A stretch of DNA of 64,000 nucleotides. It comes from Bacteroidota bacterium (GTDB lineage Bacteria > Bacteroidota > Ignavibacteria > Palsa-1295). The translations under genes were made by a program, and so were the position numbers. Shown in pieces: positions 52,669 to 61,108 of the stretch (positions within the stretch are counted from its first letter, which is position 1; each line of letters opens with the position of its first letter). The stretch lies in NCBI GenBank assembly GCA_018266755.1, contig JAFDZW010000001.1, forward strand, positions 521,635-585,634. Reading direction: 5' to 3'. The notes beneath the pieces were generated by a model, which was not told the origin of the DNA, ran no database searches, and was given only the letters and a program-made list of their open reading frames with translations.

Positions 52669-52676
52669 TAAATTTG
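52669..52676 (+). promoter_or_regulatory. -7 box for purN-purH
   Basis: TAAATTTG, a perfect TAnnTTTG, lies 21 bases before the GTG at 52698. It supports a short leader and therefore a non-ATG start for purN. No -33 TTG is visible. Confidence 0.5.
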
Positions 52677-52697
52677 TGTTTTCCGCTTTTGAACGCA

Positions 52698-53300
52698 GTG
52701 TTCCGGCTGGCCGTCTTTGCTTCGGGGAAAGGATCGAATCTTCGGGAGATTGACCATGCGATTACGTCGGGTCGGTTAACCGGCATCGAGATCGTCCTTG
52801 TGCTGTCGAACAATTCGACTGCCGACGCGCTGGAATACGCTCGCTCGCGCGGGATCGATGCCGTTCACTGCTCTGTCGTTACGGCCGGTTCCGAAGTTGC
52901 ACACGAAACGCAGATGCTTGCGGCCCTACGAGCCCACTCGGTTGACATCATCGCGTTGGCAGGATACATGAAGCAGATTCCGCCAGCCGTCGTGATGGCA
53001 TACGAGGGGCGGATGATCAATGTCCATCCGGCGTTGCTGCCGGACTTCGGGGGGCAGGGAATGTACGGCATGCACGTCCATCGGGCTGTTGTCGAAGCGC
53101 GGCGTAAGACCACCGGTGCGACCGTGCATTATGTCAGCGATGAGTACGACTCGGGCACGATCATTGCACAAGCCGAATGCCCGGTTGAGGAAAGCGATAC
53201 GCCGGAGACCGTCGCGCGCAAGGTCTTGCAGGTCGAGCATGAGTTATACCCGCGCGCATTGCAGATCGTCGTGGACCGATTACGCCAAGCATCAGAATGA
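52698..53300 (+). CDS. purN: Phosphoribosylglycinamide formyltransferase
   Basis: Transfers a formyl group from 10-formyl-THF to GAR in purine synthesis. The start is probably GTG at 52698 ([M]FRLAVFASGKGSNLREI), giving 200 residues, the normal length; TTG at 52689 is an alternative. No ATG precedes the conserved N-terminus, and a -7 box sits just upstream. Motifs: GKGSN (phosphate binding), ALAGYMKQIP, INVHPALLPDFGG with the catalytic Asn and His, and VHYVSDEYDSGTIIAQ with the catalytic Asp. The stop overlaps the purH start by four bases (ATGA), so the two are coupled. Confidence 0.93.
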   Translation: MFRLAVFASGKGSNLREIDHAITSGRLTGIEIVLVLSNNSTADALEYARSRGIDAVHCSVVTAGSEVAHETQMLAALRAHSVDIIALAGYMKQIPPAVVMAYEGRMINVHPALLPDFGGQGMYGMHVHRAVVEARRKTTGATVHYVSDEYDSGTIIAQAECPVEESDTPETVARKVLQVEHELYPRALQIVVDRLRQASE

Positions 53301-54832
53301 CACATCCGATCAAGATCAAGACCGCCGTACTATCCGTCTCCGACAAGACGGGCCTCAAAGAACTTGCGACCGAACTGACGCATCATGGCGTCGAACTTTA
53401 CTCGACCGGCGGTACCGAACGGTTCCTGCGCGATCATGGCTTCGCTGTGAAAAGCATTTCGGACCTGACGAATTTTCCGGAGATGATGGACGGCCGTGTC
53501 AAAACACTGCATCCGGGTGTGCATGGAGGCTTGTTGTTCCGCCGCGACGATCCGGTGCATGTCGTGCAGGCGAGCGAACACCGCATCGTTCCGATCGATC
53601 TGCTCGTCGTCAATCTTTATCCCTTTGAAGCGACAGTCGCAAACCCGAAGTCCACGCACGATGAGATCGTGGAGAACATCGACATCGGCGGTCCGGCAAT
53701 GTTGCGAAGCGCAGGAAAAAATTACGAGTTTGTGACACTGCTGACCTCTCCCTCGCAATATCCGGCATTCATCGAAGAGCTGACGAAACACGAAGGGAAA
53801 ACCACCGGCGAATTACGATTGACGTTGGCCGCCGAGGGCTTCGAACATGTGGCCCGCTACGATCGCGCCATTTCGGATTATTTCCTCGGCTTTACCGGCG
53901 CGAAACTGCGCTATGGCGAGAATCCGCACCAGAACGCCATCGTCAGCGGCGCCGCATTGCATGAATTATACCATCAGTTGTGGGGCAAAGAACTCTCGTT
54001 CAATAACTATGTCGATGCGTCGGCATCGCTGGAGTTGATCGGCGAATTCCTGGATTCCGACAAGGCGGTCGTTGGTATCATCAAGCACACAAATCCCTGT
54101 GGCATGGCCGAGGGGAAGGACGTGCTCGATGCATTCGAGCGAGCGTTCAGCACGGATACCGAAAGCCCGTACGGCGGCATCATCGTCATGAACCGTCCGT
54201 GCTCGAAGGAATTGGCGCAGCGTGTGAACGAGTTCTTTTCCGAGGTCATCCTGGCCCCAAGTTTCGAACCGGAGGCTCTCGACCTGCTGAAGAAGAAGAA
54301 AGACCGCCGCCTGTTGCGGTTCGACTCGGCGACGCTTGCCGAGACGCTGAAAACCGAAAAACAAGCCCGTTCAATCGTCGGCGGGACACTGACCCAGGAC
54401 CGTGACACGCCGCTCTTTGCCGTCAGCGACCTCAGCTCGGTCACCGACCGGCGCGCCAACACCCAAGAACTGGAGGCAATGGTGTTTGCGTGGAAAATTT
54501 GTAAGCACGTAAAAAGCAATGCGATTGTTTATGCGCGTACCGAATCAGGGTATGCACGGACGATCGGGATCGGCGGCGGCCAGACGTCGCGCGTCGCCTC
54601 GAGTCGTATTGCCGTATCGAATGCCCGCCGATTCGGCCATGACCTCGCCGGTTCGGTCGTTGCCTCGGATGCGTTCTTCCCGTTCGCGGACGGACTCCTC
54701 GAAGCTGCCGATGCCGGTGCCGTTGCCGTCATCCAGCCGGGCGGATCGATTCGCGACGAAGAGGTGATCACCGCCGCAAAGGAACGCGGGGTCTCGCTCG
54801 TTCTCACGGGCATGAGACATTTCAAGCACTGA
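53297..54832 (+). CDS. purH: AICAR transformylase / IMP cyclohydrolase
   Basis: Catalyses the last two steps of IMP synthesis. 511 residues, the full bifunctional length. The N-terminal cyclohydrolase (MGS-like) domain has KTAVLSVSDKTGLKELA, ELYSTGGT, KTLHPGVHGGLL and NLYPFEATVA. The AICAR transformylase part has LRYGENPHQNA, IIKHTNPCGMAEG (catalytic Lys and His region), ERAFSTDTESPYGGI, SNAIVYAR, GGQTSRV and a closing VLTGMRHFKH. It is coupled to purN by the four-base overlap. mreB follows after 57 bases without an evident terminator. Confidence 0.97.
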   Translation: MTHPIKIKTAVLSVSDKTGLKELATELTHHGVELYSTGGTERFLRDHGFAVKSISDLTNFPEMMDGRVKTLHPGVHGGLLFRRDDPVHVVQASEHRIVPIDLLVVNLYPFEATVANPKSTHDEIVENIDIGGPAMLRSAGKNYEFVTLLTSPSQYPAFIEELTKHEGKTTGELRLTLAAEGFEHVARYDRAISDYFLGFTGAKLRYGENPHQNAIVSGAALHELYHQLWGKELSFNNYVDASASLELIGEFLDSDKAVVGIIKHTNPCGMAEGKDVLDAFERAFSTDTESPYGGIIVMNRPCSKELAQRVNEFFSEVILAPSFEPEALDLLKKKKDRRLLRFDSATLAETLKTEKQARSIVGGTLTQDRDTPLFAVSDLSSVTDRRANTQELEAMVFAWKICKHVKSNAIVYARTESGYARTIGIGGGQTSRVASSRIAVSNARRFGHDLAGSVVASDAFFPFADGLLEAADAGAVAVIQPGGSIRDEEVITAAKERGVSLVLTGMRHFKH

Positions 54833-54889
54833 CATATCGGAGCCGCACGGCCGGCGCCGACATACGAATCGTTCTTCTCTAGAGTGAGC

Positions 54890-55909
54890 ATGCTCAATCT
54901 TTTCAGCGCAGATATTGCGATCGATCTCGGGACTGCCAACACCCTCATTTACATGAAGGGCAAAGGCATCGTCCTTAACGAACCGTCGATCGTCGCCTAC
55001 GATACGACAACCAAGAAGATCATTGCTGTTGGCCGCGAGGCACAGGCAATGCTTGGCCGTACGCATCGCGACATCCAGACGATCCGGCCCATGAAGGACG
55101 GCGTGATCGCCGACTTTGAGATTGCCGAAGGCATGCTGCGTTCGCTCATCAAGAAGTGTCACCCGTCATGGCTGCCGTCACGCCGCATCATTGTGAGCGT
55201 GCCGAGCGGCATCACGGAAGTAGAAAAACGCGCCGTGCGTGACAGTGCCGAACACGCCGGTGCGAAGGAAGTGCATCTTATCTATGAGCCGATGGCTGCC
55301 GCCATCGGTATCGGTCTCGACGTCGATGCAGCCGTTGGGAATATCATTATCGACATCGGCGGTGGTACGACGGAGATCGCCGTTATCGCACTCTCCGGTA
55401 TCGTAAACCAAGAGTCGCTCCGCACGGCAGGCGACGAGCTTACCGAGGCCATCGTCCTGTTCTTTAAGAAGAACTACAATATGCTCATCGGCGAGCGCAC
55501 GGCAGAATTGATCAAGTGTCAGGTCGGCAGCGCAATGCCGCTCGAAGAAGAGCTGATGGTCGAGGTGAAAGGCCGCGATCTGGTCGCGGGTATTCCCAAG
55601 ACGATCGAGGTATCGAGTGTCGAAGTCCGAGATGCGCTTGCCGAGCCGGTCAATCAAATCGTCGAGGCGGTCAAACGCAGCCTCGAACGAACCCCGCCGG
55701 AGCTGTCGGCAGATATTCTCGACCGAGGAATGATGCTCTCGGGCGGTGGCGCACTCTTGAAGGGGCTCGACGAACGTCTCCGACTCGAGACGAACCTCCC
55801 GGTGCACGTCGCCGACGATCCGCTCACCGCCGTTGTTCGTGGCGCCGGTCGTGTGATGGAGGACATCCCGAAGTTCATGAAAGTACTCCTCAAGAGTAAG
55901 CGTTACTAA
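54890..55909 (+). CDS. mreB: Rod-shape protein MreB
   Basis: A bacterial actin homologue that forms membrane-bound filaments guiding lateral wall synthesis. With ATG 54890 it has 339 residues; a GTG six bases upstream is the alternative. Actin-fold motifs: phosphate 1 IAIDLGTANTLIY, IRPMKDGVIADFE, SVPSGITEVEKRAV, phosphate 2 IIDIGGGTTEIAV and adenosine SGGGALLKGLDERL. The N-terminal MLNLFSAD supplies a short amphipathic membrane anchor. It heads mreBCD, which implies rod-shaped or elongated cells. Confidence 0.96.
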   Translation: MLNLFSADIAIDLGTANTLIYMKGKGIVLNEPSIVAYDTTTKKIIAVGREAQAMLGRTHRDIQTIRPMKDGVIADFEIAEGMLRSLIKKCHPSWLPSRRIIVSVPSGITEVEKRAVRDSAEHAGAKEVHLIYEPMAAAIGIGLDVDAAVGNIIIDIGGGTTEIAVIALSGIVNQESLRTAGDELTEAIVLFFKKNYNMLIGERTAELIKCQVGSAMPLEEELMVEVKGRDLVAGIPKTIEVSSVEVRDALAEPVNQIVEAVKRSLERTPPELSADILDRGMMLSGGGALLKGLDERLRLETNLPVHVADDPLTAVVRGAGRVMEDIPKFMKVLLKSKRY

Positions 55910-56026
55910 GCCCCGCATGGCGAGATCCGAGTGGCCCACGCATCTGCGTACGTTCGGACCTCGCGTCCACGAGCGCCCATCGTCTCGCCGCTGCTCTCGG
56001 CCTGAACGCAAACGCAGTGCCGCCGA

Positions 56027-56893
56027 ATGAGACGCCTCTTTAACCTGATCGTTCTCTTCAAAGAGTACGTCGTGCTTGCGGCGCTTATCCTTGTATCGTT
56101 TCTGTTGATGGCGTTCTCTCGTTCGAGCGAGATCCAACCGCTTCGTGCCGCGACGACCGTGATCGTCGGCTCGCTGCAATCGACCGGAGCGTGGATTCCG
56201 AATCCGTTTGCCATCTCGCGCGAGAATGCCGAACTTCGCGACCGCAACATCCTGATGACTTCCGAACTCGCAGCATTGCGCCGCGCAAAAGGGGAGAACG
56301 ACGAACTGCGGAAATTACTTGGGCTGAAACTCCCGTCGGGATGGAAATCGGTTGCCGCCGACATCGAAGGGAAGACCACGATTAACGAGCGCAATATGCT
56401 GACGCTCTCGGTCGGCGAATCGAGCGGCGTCGAAAAGGGGATGCCTGTGATCACCGATGCCGGTCTTGTCGGACGCATCTATGCGACGAGCGGCGGCTTC
56501 TCGATGGCAGAAGGATTGTATAATACGAATCTGCGTATTGCGGTGAAGATGGCTCGTACCCGTGTCGATGGCATCCTCAGTTGGGAAGGCGGAGAGGAAC
56601 TGGTCGTCAGAAGTATTCCGAAGGCGTTGGATGTGCAAGTAGGCGACGAAGTCGTGACGAGTGTCTATTCGACCTTGTTTCCGTCTGACATTCCTGTCGG
56701 GACTGTCGTTCGGATCGTCCCCGAACCGAACTCGCTTTTCCGCAAGGTGTATATCGAGCCCGCAGCCCATCCGCTCAAGATCGAGCATTGTTTTGTAGTC
56801 ATTAAGGATGGCGCCGGCGATAAAGAGCGCGACGCGTTGCAACAACGTGTTACCGAAGAGCTCAACAAACCTGTCAAGAAACCCACCAAGTAA
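56027..56893 (+). CDS. mreC: Cell-shape protein MreC
   Basis: 288 residues. One N-terminal membrane helix (about 14-30, YVVLAALILVSFLLMAF), a coiled coil (ENAELRDRNILMTSELAALR), then the periplasmic double beta-barrel (GVEKGMPVITDAGLVGRIY, NLRIAVKMARTRVDGILSWEG, VQVGDEVVTSVYSTLFPSDI, PVGTVVRI). It links MreB to the elongasome enzymes. There is a 117-base gap after mreB with no visible gene. The Lys/Glu-rich tail is normal. Confidence 0.93.
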   Translation: MRRLFNLIVLFKEYVVLAALILVSFLLMAFSRSSEIQPLRAATTVIVGSLQSTGAWIPNPFAISRENAELRDRNILMTSELAALRRAKGENDELRKLLGLKLPSGWKSVAADIEGKTTINERNMLTLSVGESSGVEKGMPVITDAGLVGRIYATSGGFSMAEGLYNTNLRIAVKMARTRVDGILSWEGGEELVVRSIPKALDVQVGDEVVTSVYSTLFPSDIPVGTVVRIVPEPNSLFRKVYIEPAAHPLKIEHCFVVIKDGAGDKERDALQQRVTEELNKPVKKPTK

Positions 56894-56898
56894 CCGCC

Positions 56899-57381
56899 AT
56901 GCCATACTTGATCGAAGCAGCGGTCGCGGTACTTGCAGTGGTGTTGCAAGTAATCTTGAGCAATACGCTCTCGGTGCTCGGTGCCGTGCCCGATCTGGCC
57001 CTCGTGTATTTGATGTGGGTGGTGATCCGCCGAGGGCAACTACCTGCCGAGCTCATCGGGTTTGGCCTCGGACTCCTGGTCGATATTCTTTCGAGTGGTG
57101 CGCTTGGGTCGCATTCGCTCACGTATACCATCGTCGGATTTCTGCTCGGATATTTTTCGGACGCCGATCAGATCGAGCAGCGGTTGCGCAACTGGCCGTT
57201 TCTGTTGTTCGTCGCAGCCGGAACCTTGCTCAACGGTCTGATCTATTATCTGCTATTCAAGCTCACCGCAGGTGTAAGCCTCGAAGACTATTTCACCGGT
57301 CAGATCGGTCTTGCGACGGTGTACACGACGATCGTTGCGATCGGCCCGATGTTCTACGCGTCGCGCCGCCCGCTTTACTAA
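56899..57381 (+). CDS. mreD: Rod-shape protein MreD
   Basis: A 160-residue integral membrane protein with five to six hydrophobic helices (AAVAVLAVVLQVILSNTL, VPDLALVYLMWVVI, ELIGFGLGLLVDILSSGALG, LTYTIVGFLLGYFSD, FLLFVAAGTLLNGLIYYLLF, GLATVYTTIVAIGPMFYA). The GLLVDILSS motif is characteristic of MreD. It starts five bases after mreC. The usual next genes for penicillin-binding protein 2 and RodA are absent here. Confidence 0.9.
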   Translation: MPYLIEAAVAVLAVVLQVILSNTLSVLGAVPDLALVYLMWVVIRRGQLPAELIGFGLGLLVDILSSGALGSHSLTYTIVGFLLGYFSDADQIEQRLRNWPFLLFVAAGTLLNGLIYYLLFKLTAGVSLEDYFTGQIGLATVYTTIVAIGPMFYASRRPLY

Positions 57382-57454
57382 ACGGATTCTCTACTCTGTC
57401 TTCATTGTTATAGTGCATGCGCAACACGTCATGCGCACTCACAATCACATGGAC

Positions 57455-58072
57455 ATGGCAAAACTTATCTTGCTCCGTCACGGAGAATCGCAATGGAATC
57501 TGGAGAATCGCTTCACGGGTTGGATCGACATCGGTCTGACGGAGAAAGGGCGTCGCGATGCCTATGAAGCAGGAAAACTTCTGAAAGATATTCCGATCGA
57601 TTGTGCCTTTACGTCGGTGCTTGTCCGAGCGATCGATACCACCACCGAAGCCTTGCGCGGGGCGGATCAGGAACTGGTGCCCGTGGTGAAAGACGCGGCG
57701 CTCAACGAACGCATGTATGGCGATTTGCAGGGCAAGAACAAAGCTGAATGCGCGAAGGAGTTCGGTGACGCACAAGTGAAGATCTGGCGCCGCAGCTACG
57801 ATATCCCACCTCCGAACGGCGAGAGCCTCAAAGATACTGCTGCACGGACACTTCCGTATTTCGAGCAGAATATCTTACCACTTGTCAAAGAGGGAAAGAA
57901 TGTACTCGTCTCAGCACACGGTAATTCGCTTCGCGCGATCGTGATGGTACTCGACAGTCTGACGAAGGAGCAGGTGATCGAGCTGAATATTCCAAACTCG
58001 GAGCCGATTATTTACGAGGTGGATGCTACAGGAATGGTACTCTCGAAGCAGGTTCTCATTCCGGTGGCCTAA
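57455..58072 (+). CDS. gpmA: 2,3-bisphosphoglycerate-dependent phosphoglycerate mutase
   Basis: Interconverts 3- and 2-phosphoglycerate in glycolysis. The start at 57455 (MAKLILLRHGESQWN) gives 205 residues; ATG 57449 is an alternative, and the longer frame overlaps mreD. Catalytic His in LLRHG, NRFTGWIDIGLTEKG, SVLVRAIDT, ALNERMYGDLQGKNK with the acid Glu, and the second His in VLVSAHGNSLRA. The family usually has about 230-250 residues; this shorter form lacks part of the C-terminal region, as in several Bacteroidota (from memory). It probably has its own promoter after mreD. Confidence 0.93.
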   Translation: MAKLILLRHGESQWNLENRFTGWIDIGLTEKGRRDAYEAGKLLKDIPIDCAFTSVLVRAIDTTTEALRGADQELVPVVKDAALNERMYGDLQGKNKAECAKEFGDAQVKIWRRSYDIPPPNGESLKDTAARTLPYFEQNILPLVKEGKNVLVSAHGNSLRAIVMVLDSLTKEQVIELNIPNSEPIIYEVDATGMVLSKQVLIPVA

Positions 58073-58078
58073 CGGCAC

Positions 58079-58113
58079 GCTCCTTGCTCAAATCCACCTA
58101 AGAGAGAAGGAGC
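58079..58113. terminator. Weak hairpin between convergent genes
   Basis: GCTCCTT (58079-58085) pairs with AAGGAGC (58107-58113) around a 21-base loop, between gpmA (+) and the lipoprotein gene (-). It is a modest candidate. Confidence 0.4.
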
Positions 58114-58135
58114 CTCTAACCGCGACGCATTCAGT

Positions 58136-58786
58136 TCAGCGGGCGATTAGCAGCCATTCTTGTACATGTTTCGGATATCCAGCAGGATAGTAATATCGAA
58201 AGTCAATATCACCAACACCGGGCGAAAGTAGTCTCGTACTGATCGTATCGGTATGTGTAACCGCTGACGAATTTCTATCCAATTGTTCTTTCAGACATGC
58301 GTACTCGATACAGGTGAAGGTCCCTGCAGGCGTCGTTATTTGTTTTGCGGTGCTGACGGTTTTGATGAATGCTGCCGTGAATGGCCCCGAAGTGTCGATT
58401 GGGAAGTTTTCGACGAGTCCAAAGGTATCGCCAACAGTGGTTGGATACTTACATAACAGCGAAGGTGACGGATCGTAACGAGGCCATTGCCATAGACCGT
58501 CGGTACGCATGAGCATCCAGTTCGTGTCGTATAGGAACTCCTGATTGGAGTGAACCAGCGGCATCCAGCCCGGTCGAAGAGCGGATGAGGCCGTTAGCAC
58601 AGTTATGGTATCGAGTCGCACTCGGAGCACCTGTCCCAGTGAATCAAAATCCGTGATCGAGTACACCCAATGTTCGCCGGGCTGCAGTGGGAAGAATGTC
58701 GTTGTGGACGTCGAAGGCATCGAACTGTTCGAGCAGCCGAAGAACGCCAGTAGCGAAAACATGACTATCGGGATAAGGATGCGCAT
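58136..58786 (-). CDS. Lipoprotein of unknown function (pair member A)
   Basis: 216 residues; lipoprotein signal MRILIPIVMFSLLAFFGC with the lipobox AFFGC. The mature part begins with a Ser/Thr linker, then FFPLQPGEHWVYSITDFDSL, a central region (KYPTTVGDTFGLVEN, KQITTPAGTFTCIEYACLKE) and ends SPGVGDIDFRYYYPAGYP...WLLI. The shape resembles small beta-sandwich lipoproteins of Bacteroidota. The gene at 58870 shares the opening (NLTPGNHWTYRIEARDP) and the late TYTCNIYQY motif, so they are a tandem duplicate pair, 83 bases apart. Function not known. Confidence 0.75.
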   Translation of the reverse strand: MRILIPIVMFSLLAFFGCSNSSMPSTSTTTFFPLQPGEHWVYSITDFDSLGQVLRVRLDTITVLTASSALRPGWMPLVHSNQEFLYDTNWMLMRTDGLWQWPRYDPSPSLLCKYPTTVGDTFGLVENFPIDTSGPFTAAFIKTVSTAKQITTPAGTFTCIEYACLKEQLDRNSSAVTHTDTISTRLLSPGVGDIDFRYYYPAGYPKHVQEWLLIAR

Positions 58787-58869
58787 AGATAGACCCTAAG
58801 GATACGATGAATGTACAGATGGAAAACAAAAGGGGACGCAAGTGTTCCGCCCGCCTTGATGTTGGATTG

Positions 58870-59490
58870 TTAGGGCTGAAGCGTATATGTGGTGGTATCC
58901 AACCCGGTGCTCGAATCCGATATGTAGACGCCTTTGATGATGGAATAGCCTGGTGCGATGTAGATCGTTCGAAGCTGTCCGTAATGTCCTCCGGCCATGA
59001 GATACTGGTAGATGTTGCAGGTATAAGTAGTACTGCCGACGGTGAGGACCGTCGTCCCGATCATCGTACATTTATTCAGATATTGGTCCGGTCCGGTGTA
59101 GGTCGAGTCGAGCTTCCAGGATTCGTTGATTGTCGCCGGAGACTTGAAGAGATGGTACTGCCCCTCGCCAGCGCTCCACCGAACCCATGTGCCGTCCTCC
59201 CGGTCTGACATCTGAGGAAAAAAATCGGGAATACTGTTCGATGGATTGGATTGTATCACCGTGTCCCAGAGGTCGCTACTGAGCGAATCCGGATAGGCAA
59301 GTACCGTGATTTGGTTTATCTGAGAGAACATGCGTCCCGAAAACGGATCCCGTGCTTCGATCCGATAGGTCCAGTGATTTCCGGGCGTGAGATTGATCAG
59401 ATGTTGTCGGCCGGTGCCGCTCTCCTGCGGGTTGGAACAACCCAAGTAGAGCAGTGAAAAGAAGAGGACTGCATACAGACCGTAACGCAT
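58870..59490 (-). CDS. Lipoprotein of unknown function (pair member B)
   Basis: 206 residues; signal MRYGLYAVLFFSLLYLGC with the lipobox LYLGC. Motifs: INLTPGNHWTYRIEARDP, NQITVLAYPDSL, SPATINESWKLDSTY, TTVLTVGSTTYTCNIYQYLM, RTIYIAPGYSIIKGVYIS. It aligns with pair member A in order (PGxHWxY, ITVL, TxG, T[FY]TC, APG/SPG). It lies between A and the dehydrogenase gene on the same strand. Envelope location is likely; no function can be given. Confidence 0.75.
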   Translation of the reverse strand: MRYGLYAVLFFSLLYLGCSNPQESGTGRQHLINLTPGNHWTYRIEARDPFSGRMFSQINQITVLAYPDSLSSDLWDTVIQSNPSNSIPDFFPQMSDREDGTWVRWSAGEGQYHLFKSPATINESWKLDSTYTGPDQYLNKCTMIGTTVLTVGSTTYTCNIYQYLMAGGHYGQLRTIYIAPGYSIIKGVYISDSSTGLDTTTYTLQP

Positions 59491-59531
59491 CTTAATAGTT
59501 AGATAGAGTTAAACTACTGGAAGAATGCAAA

Positions 59532-59559
59532 ACGGGGTGACAAAGTTGCCGCCCCGTTC
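59532..59559 (-). terminator. Terminator after the dehydrogenase gene
   Basis: On the minus strand AACGGGGC pairs with the downstream arm ACCCCGTT over nine bases plus an inner CAA/TTG, then TTTGC. It lies 25 bases after the stop at 59584. Confidence 0.7.
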
Positions 59560-59583
59560 TTAGAAAACCGTTGTCATGGCGCT

Positions 59584-60786
59584 CTATCGCTTCCAGCTTT
59601 CGCCGAATCGGCCGGCAAAATTGCTGGACGAAGCATAGATACGCTTCGTTGCGGCGATCGAGTTGATGCGCTCTTCGACGATATGGTTTGCCGCTTCGAT
59701 GGAAGTGATTCCCAATTCGTTCGACCGTTGGAGAATCTTCTTCATCGTGTTATAAATATTCTCCGCCTGCTTGAGCGCACGCGATTGCGAGTAGCCCTCG
59801 AGTTCGCTGGCGACATTGATCAAGCCGCCGGCATTGATCACGTAATCCGGTGCGTACAGGATGTCGCGCTTTGCAAGCTCTTTCGAATGCTTATCTTCGT
59901 CGGCGAGCTGATTGTTCGCCGGACCGGCAATGATCGAGCACTTGAGCTTCGGGATCGTCTCGTCGTTGATGCCTGCTCCGAGCGCCGCCGGAGTGAAGAT
60001 ATCGCAGGCGACGTCGAAGATTTCGCCCGGGGCGACGACAGTCGCACCCGTTGCGGCAGCGACTTCCTGCGCTTTGTCGGCGTAGATGTCGGTGATAAAG
60101 ATCTTCGCACCCGCGTCGTGCAAATGTTTGGCAAGTGTCGAGGCAACATGCCCGGCACCCTGAATGGCAACCGTCTTGCCCTCGAGCGAATCGCTGCCGA
60201 AGCGGACGTTTGCGCAGGCTTTGATGCCGCAGAACGTACCGTATGCCGTCACCGGCGACGGATCGCCCGAACCGCCAAGCTCGAACGGAATGCCGGTCAC
60301 GTACTTCGTCTCGTGGAAGATGTGCACCATCTCGTTGACCGACGTGCCGACATCCTCTGCCGTGATATAGCGTCCGCCGAGGCCTTCGATGAACCGACCG
60401 AATGCACGGAAGAGCGCCTCGCTCTTTTGCGTACGCGGATCGCCGATGATGACGGCCTTACCGCCGCCGAGATTCAAACCGGCTGCGGCTGCTTTGTAGG
60501 TCATGCCTCGCGAAAGTCGGAGCACGTCGCGTAAGGCATCGTAATCGCTGGCGTACGTCCACATGCGGGCACCGCCCAAGGCAGGGCCGAGTGTCGTATT
60601 GTGGACACCGATGATCGCGCGAAGTCCCGATGCCTTATCCGAGCAGAAGACAACCTGCTCGTGGTCGAACTGGCGAAAAAGATCGAACAACTCAGGGCGC
60701 TCCATGGACGATTCCGGTGAAAGCTGTGCGGTGTGAGAGCCGTTGACAGCTGTGGAAGTCTTCTTGGGGGCTGCAACTACGGACAT
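59584..60786 (-). CDS. Leucine/phenylalanine/valine-type dehydrogenase
   Basis: Reversible NAD-linked oxidative deamination of branched-chain or aromatic amino acids. The start at 60786 (MSVVAAPKKTSTAVNG) gives 400 residues; an upstream extension to 60861 is unlikely. Motifs: GLRAIIGVHNTTLGPALGGA, RGMTYKAAAAGLNLGGGKAV with the catalytic Lys, RYITAEDVGTS, the Rossmann motif VAIQGAGHVASTLAKHL (GxGxxA), PAALGAGIN, IIAGPANNQLA and VINAGGLINVASE. The GGGK and short-enzyme features favour leucine dehydrogenase over glutamate dehydrogenase. There are about 35 extra residues at the N-terminus. Substrate preference cannot be fixed by eye. Confidence 0.9.
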   Translation of the reverse strand: MSVVAAPKKTSTAVNGSHTAQLSPESSMERPELFDLFRQFDHEQVVFCSDKASGLRAIIGVHNTTLGPALGGARMWTYASDYDALRDVLRLSRGMTYKAAAAGLNLGGGKAVIIGDPRTQKSEALFRAFGRFIEGLGGRYITAEDVGTSVNEMVHIFHETKYVTGIPFELGGSGDPSPVTAYGTFCGIKACANVRFGSDSLEGKTVAIQGAGHVASTLAKHLHDAGAKIFITDIYADKAQEVAAATGATVVAPGEIFDVACDIFTPAALGAGINDETIPKLKCSIIAGPANNQLADEDKHSKELAKRDILYAPDYVINAGGLINVASELEGYSQSRALKQAENIYNTMKKILQRSNELGITSIEAANHIVEERINSIAATKRIYASSSNFAGRFGESWKR

Positions 60787-60938
60787 TATGGTTTTTCCGT
60801 TTAGTAGTGGTGAATTCTGCCTAACGATTGCCGTTCGGGGAGCGGTCACCGCGAAGCACATTTAAAACGAATGCAACAGTGCTTCGGTTCGGACGGAAGG
60901 AATTCCGGTAGAGCCTCCGTTTGCTCGGTTTATCAAGA

Positions 60939-61023
60939 CGTCATTCTGAGCGAAGCGAAGAATCCCTTGGTGAAACGCAGTGAGGCTCCGCCGTAGGGAT
61001 TCTTCGCTTCGCTCAGAATGACG
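60939..61023. repeat. Palindromic repeat family A, copy 7
   Basis: An intact 85-base form: CGTCATTCTGAGCGAAGCG, a centre GTGAGGCTCCGCCGTAGGG and the mirrored arm ending GAATGACG. It lies in the 322-base gap between the minus-strand genes at 59584 and 61109, which otherwise holds nothing recognisable. Confidence 0.88.
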
Positions 61024-61108
61024 ATGCAATAACAATACGGATAAGGTCAACAGGGGACCACGACCAGCATCTGCGTGGAAGCAATCGTTCGTCAATGTGG
61101 ATGAATCG

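Noticed and set aside
433-61023. CRISPR array suggested by repeated 20-30 base motifs
   Set aside because: Copies are palindromic, kilobases apart and not separated by regular spacers; no cas genes are present.
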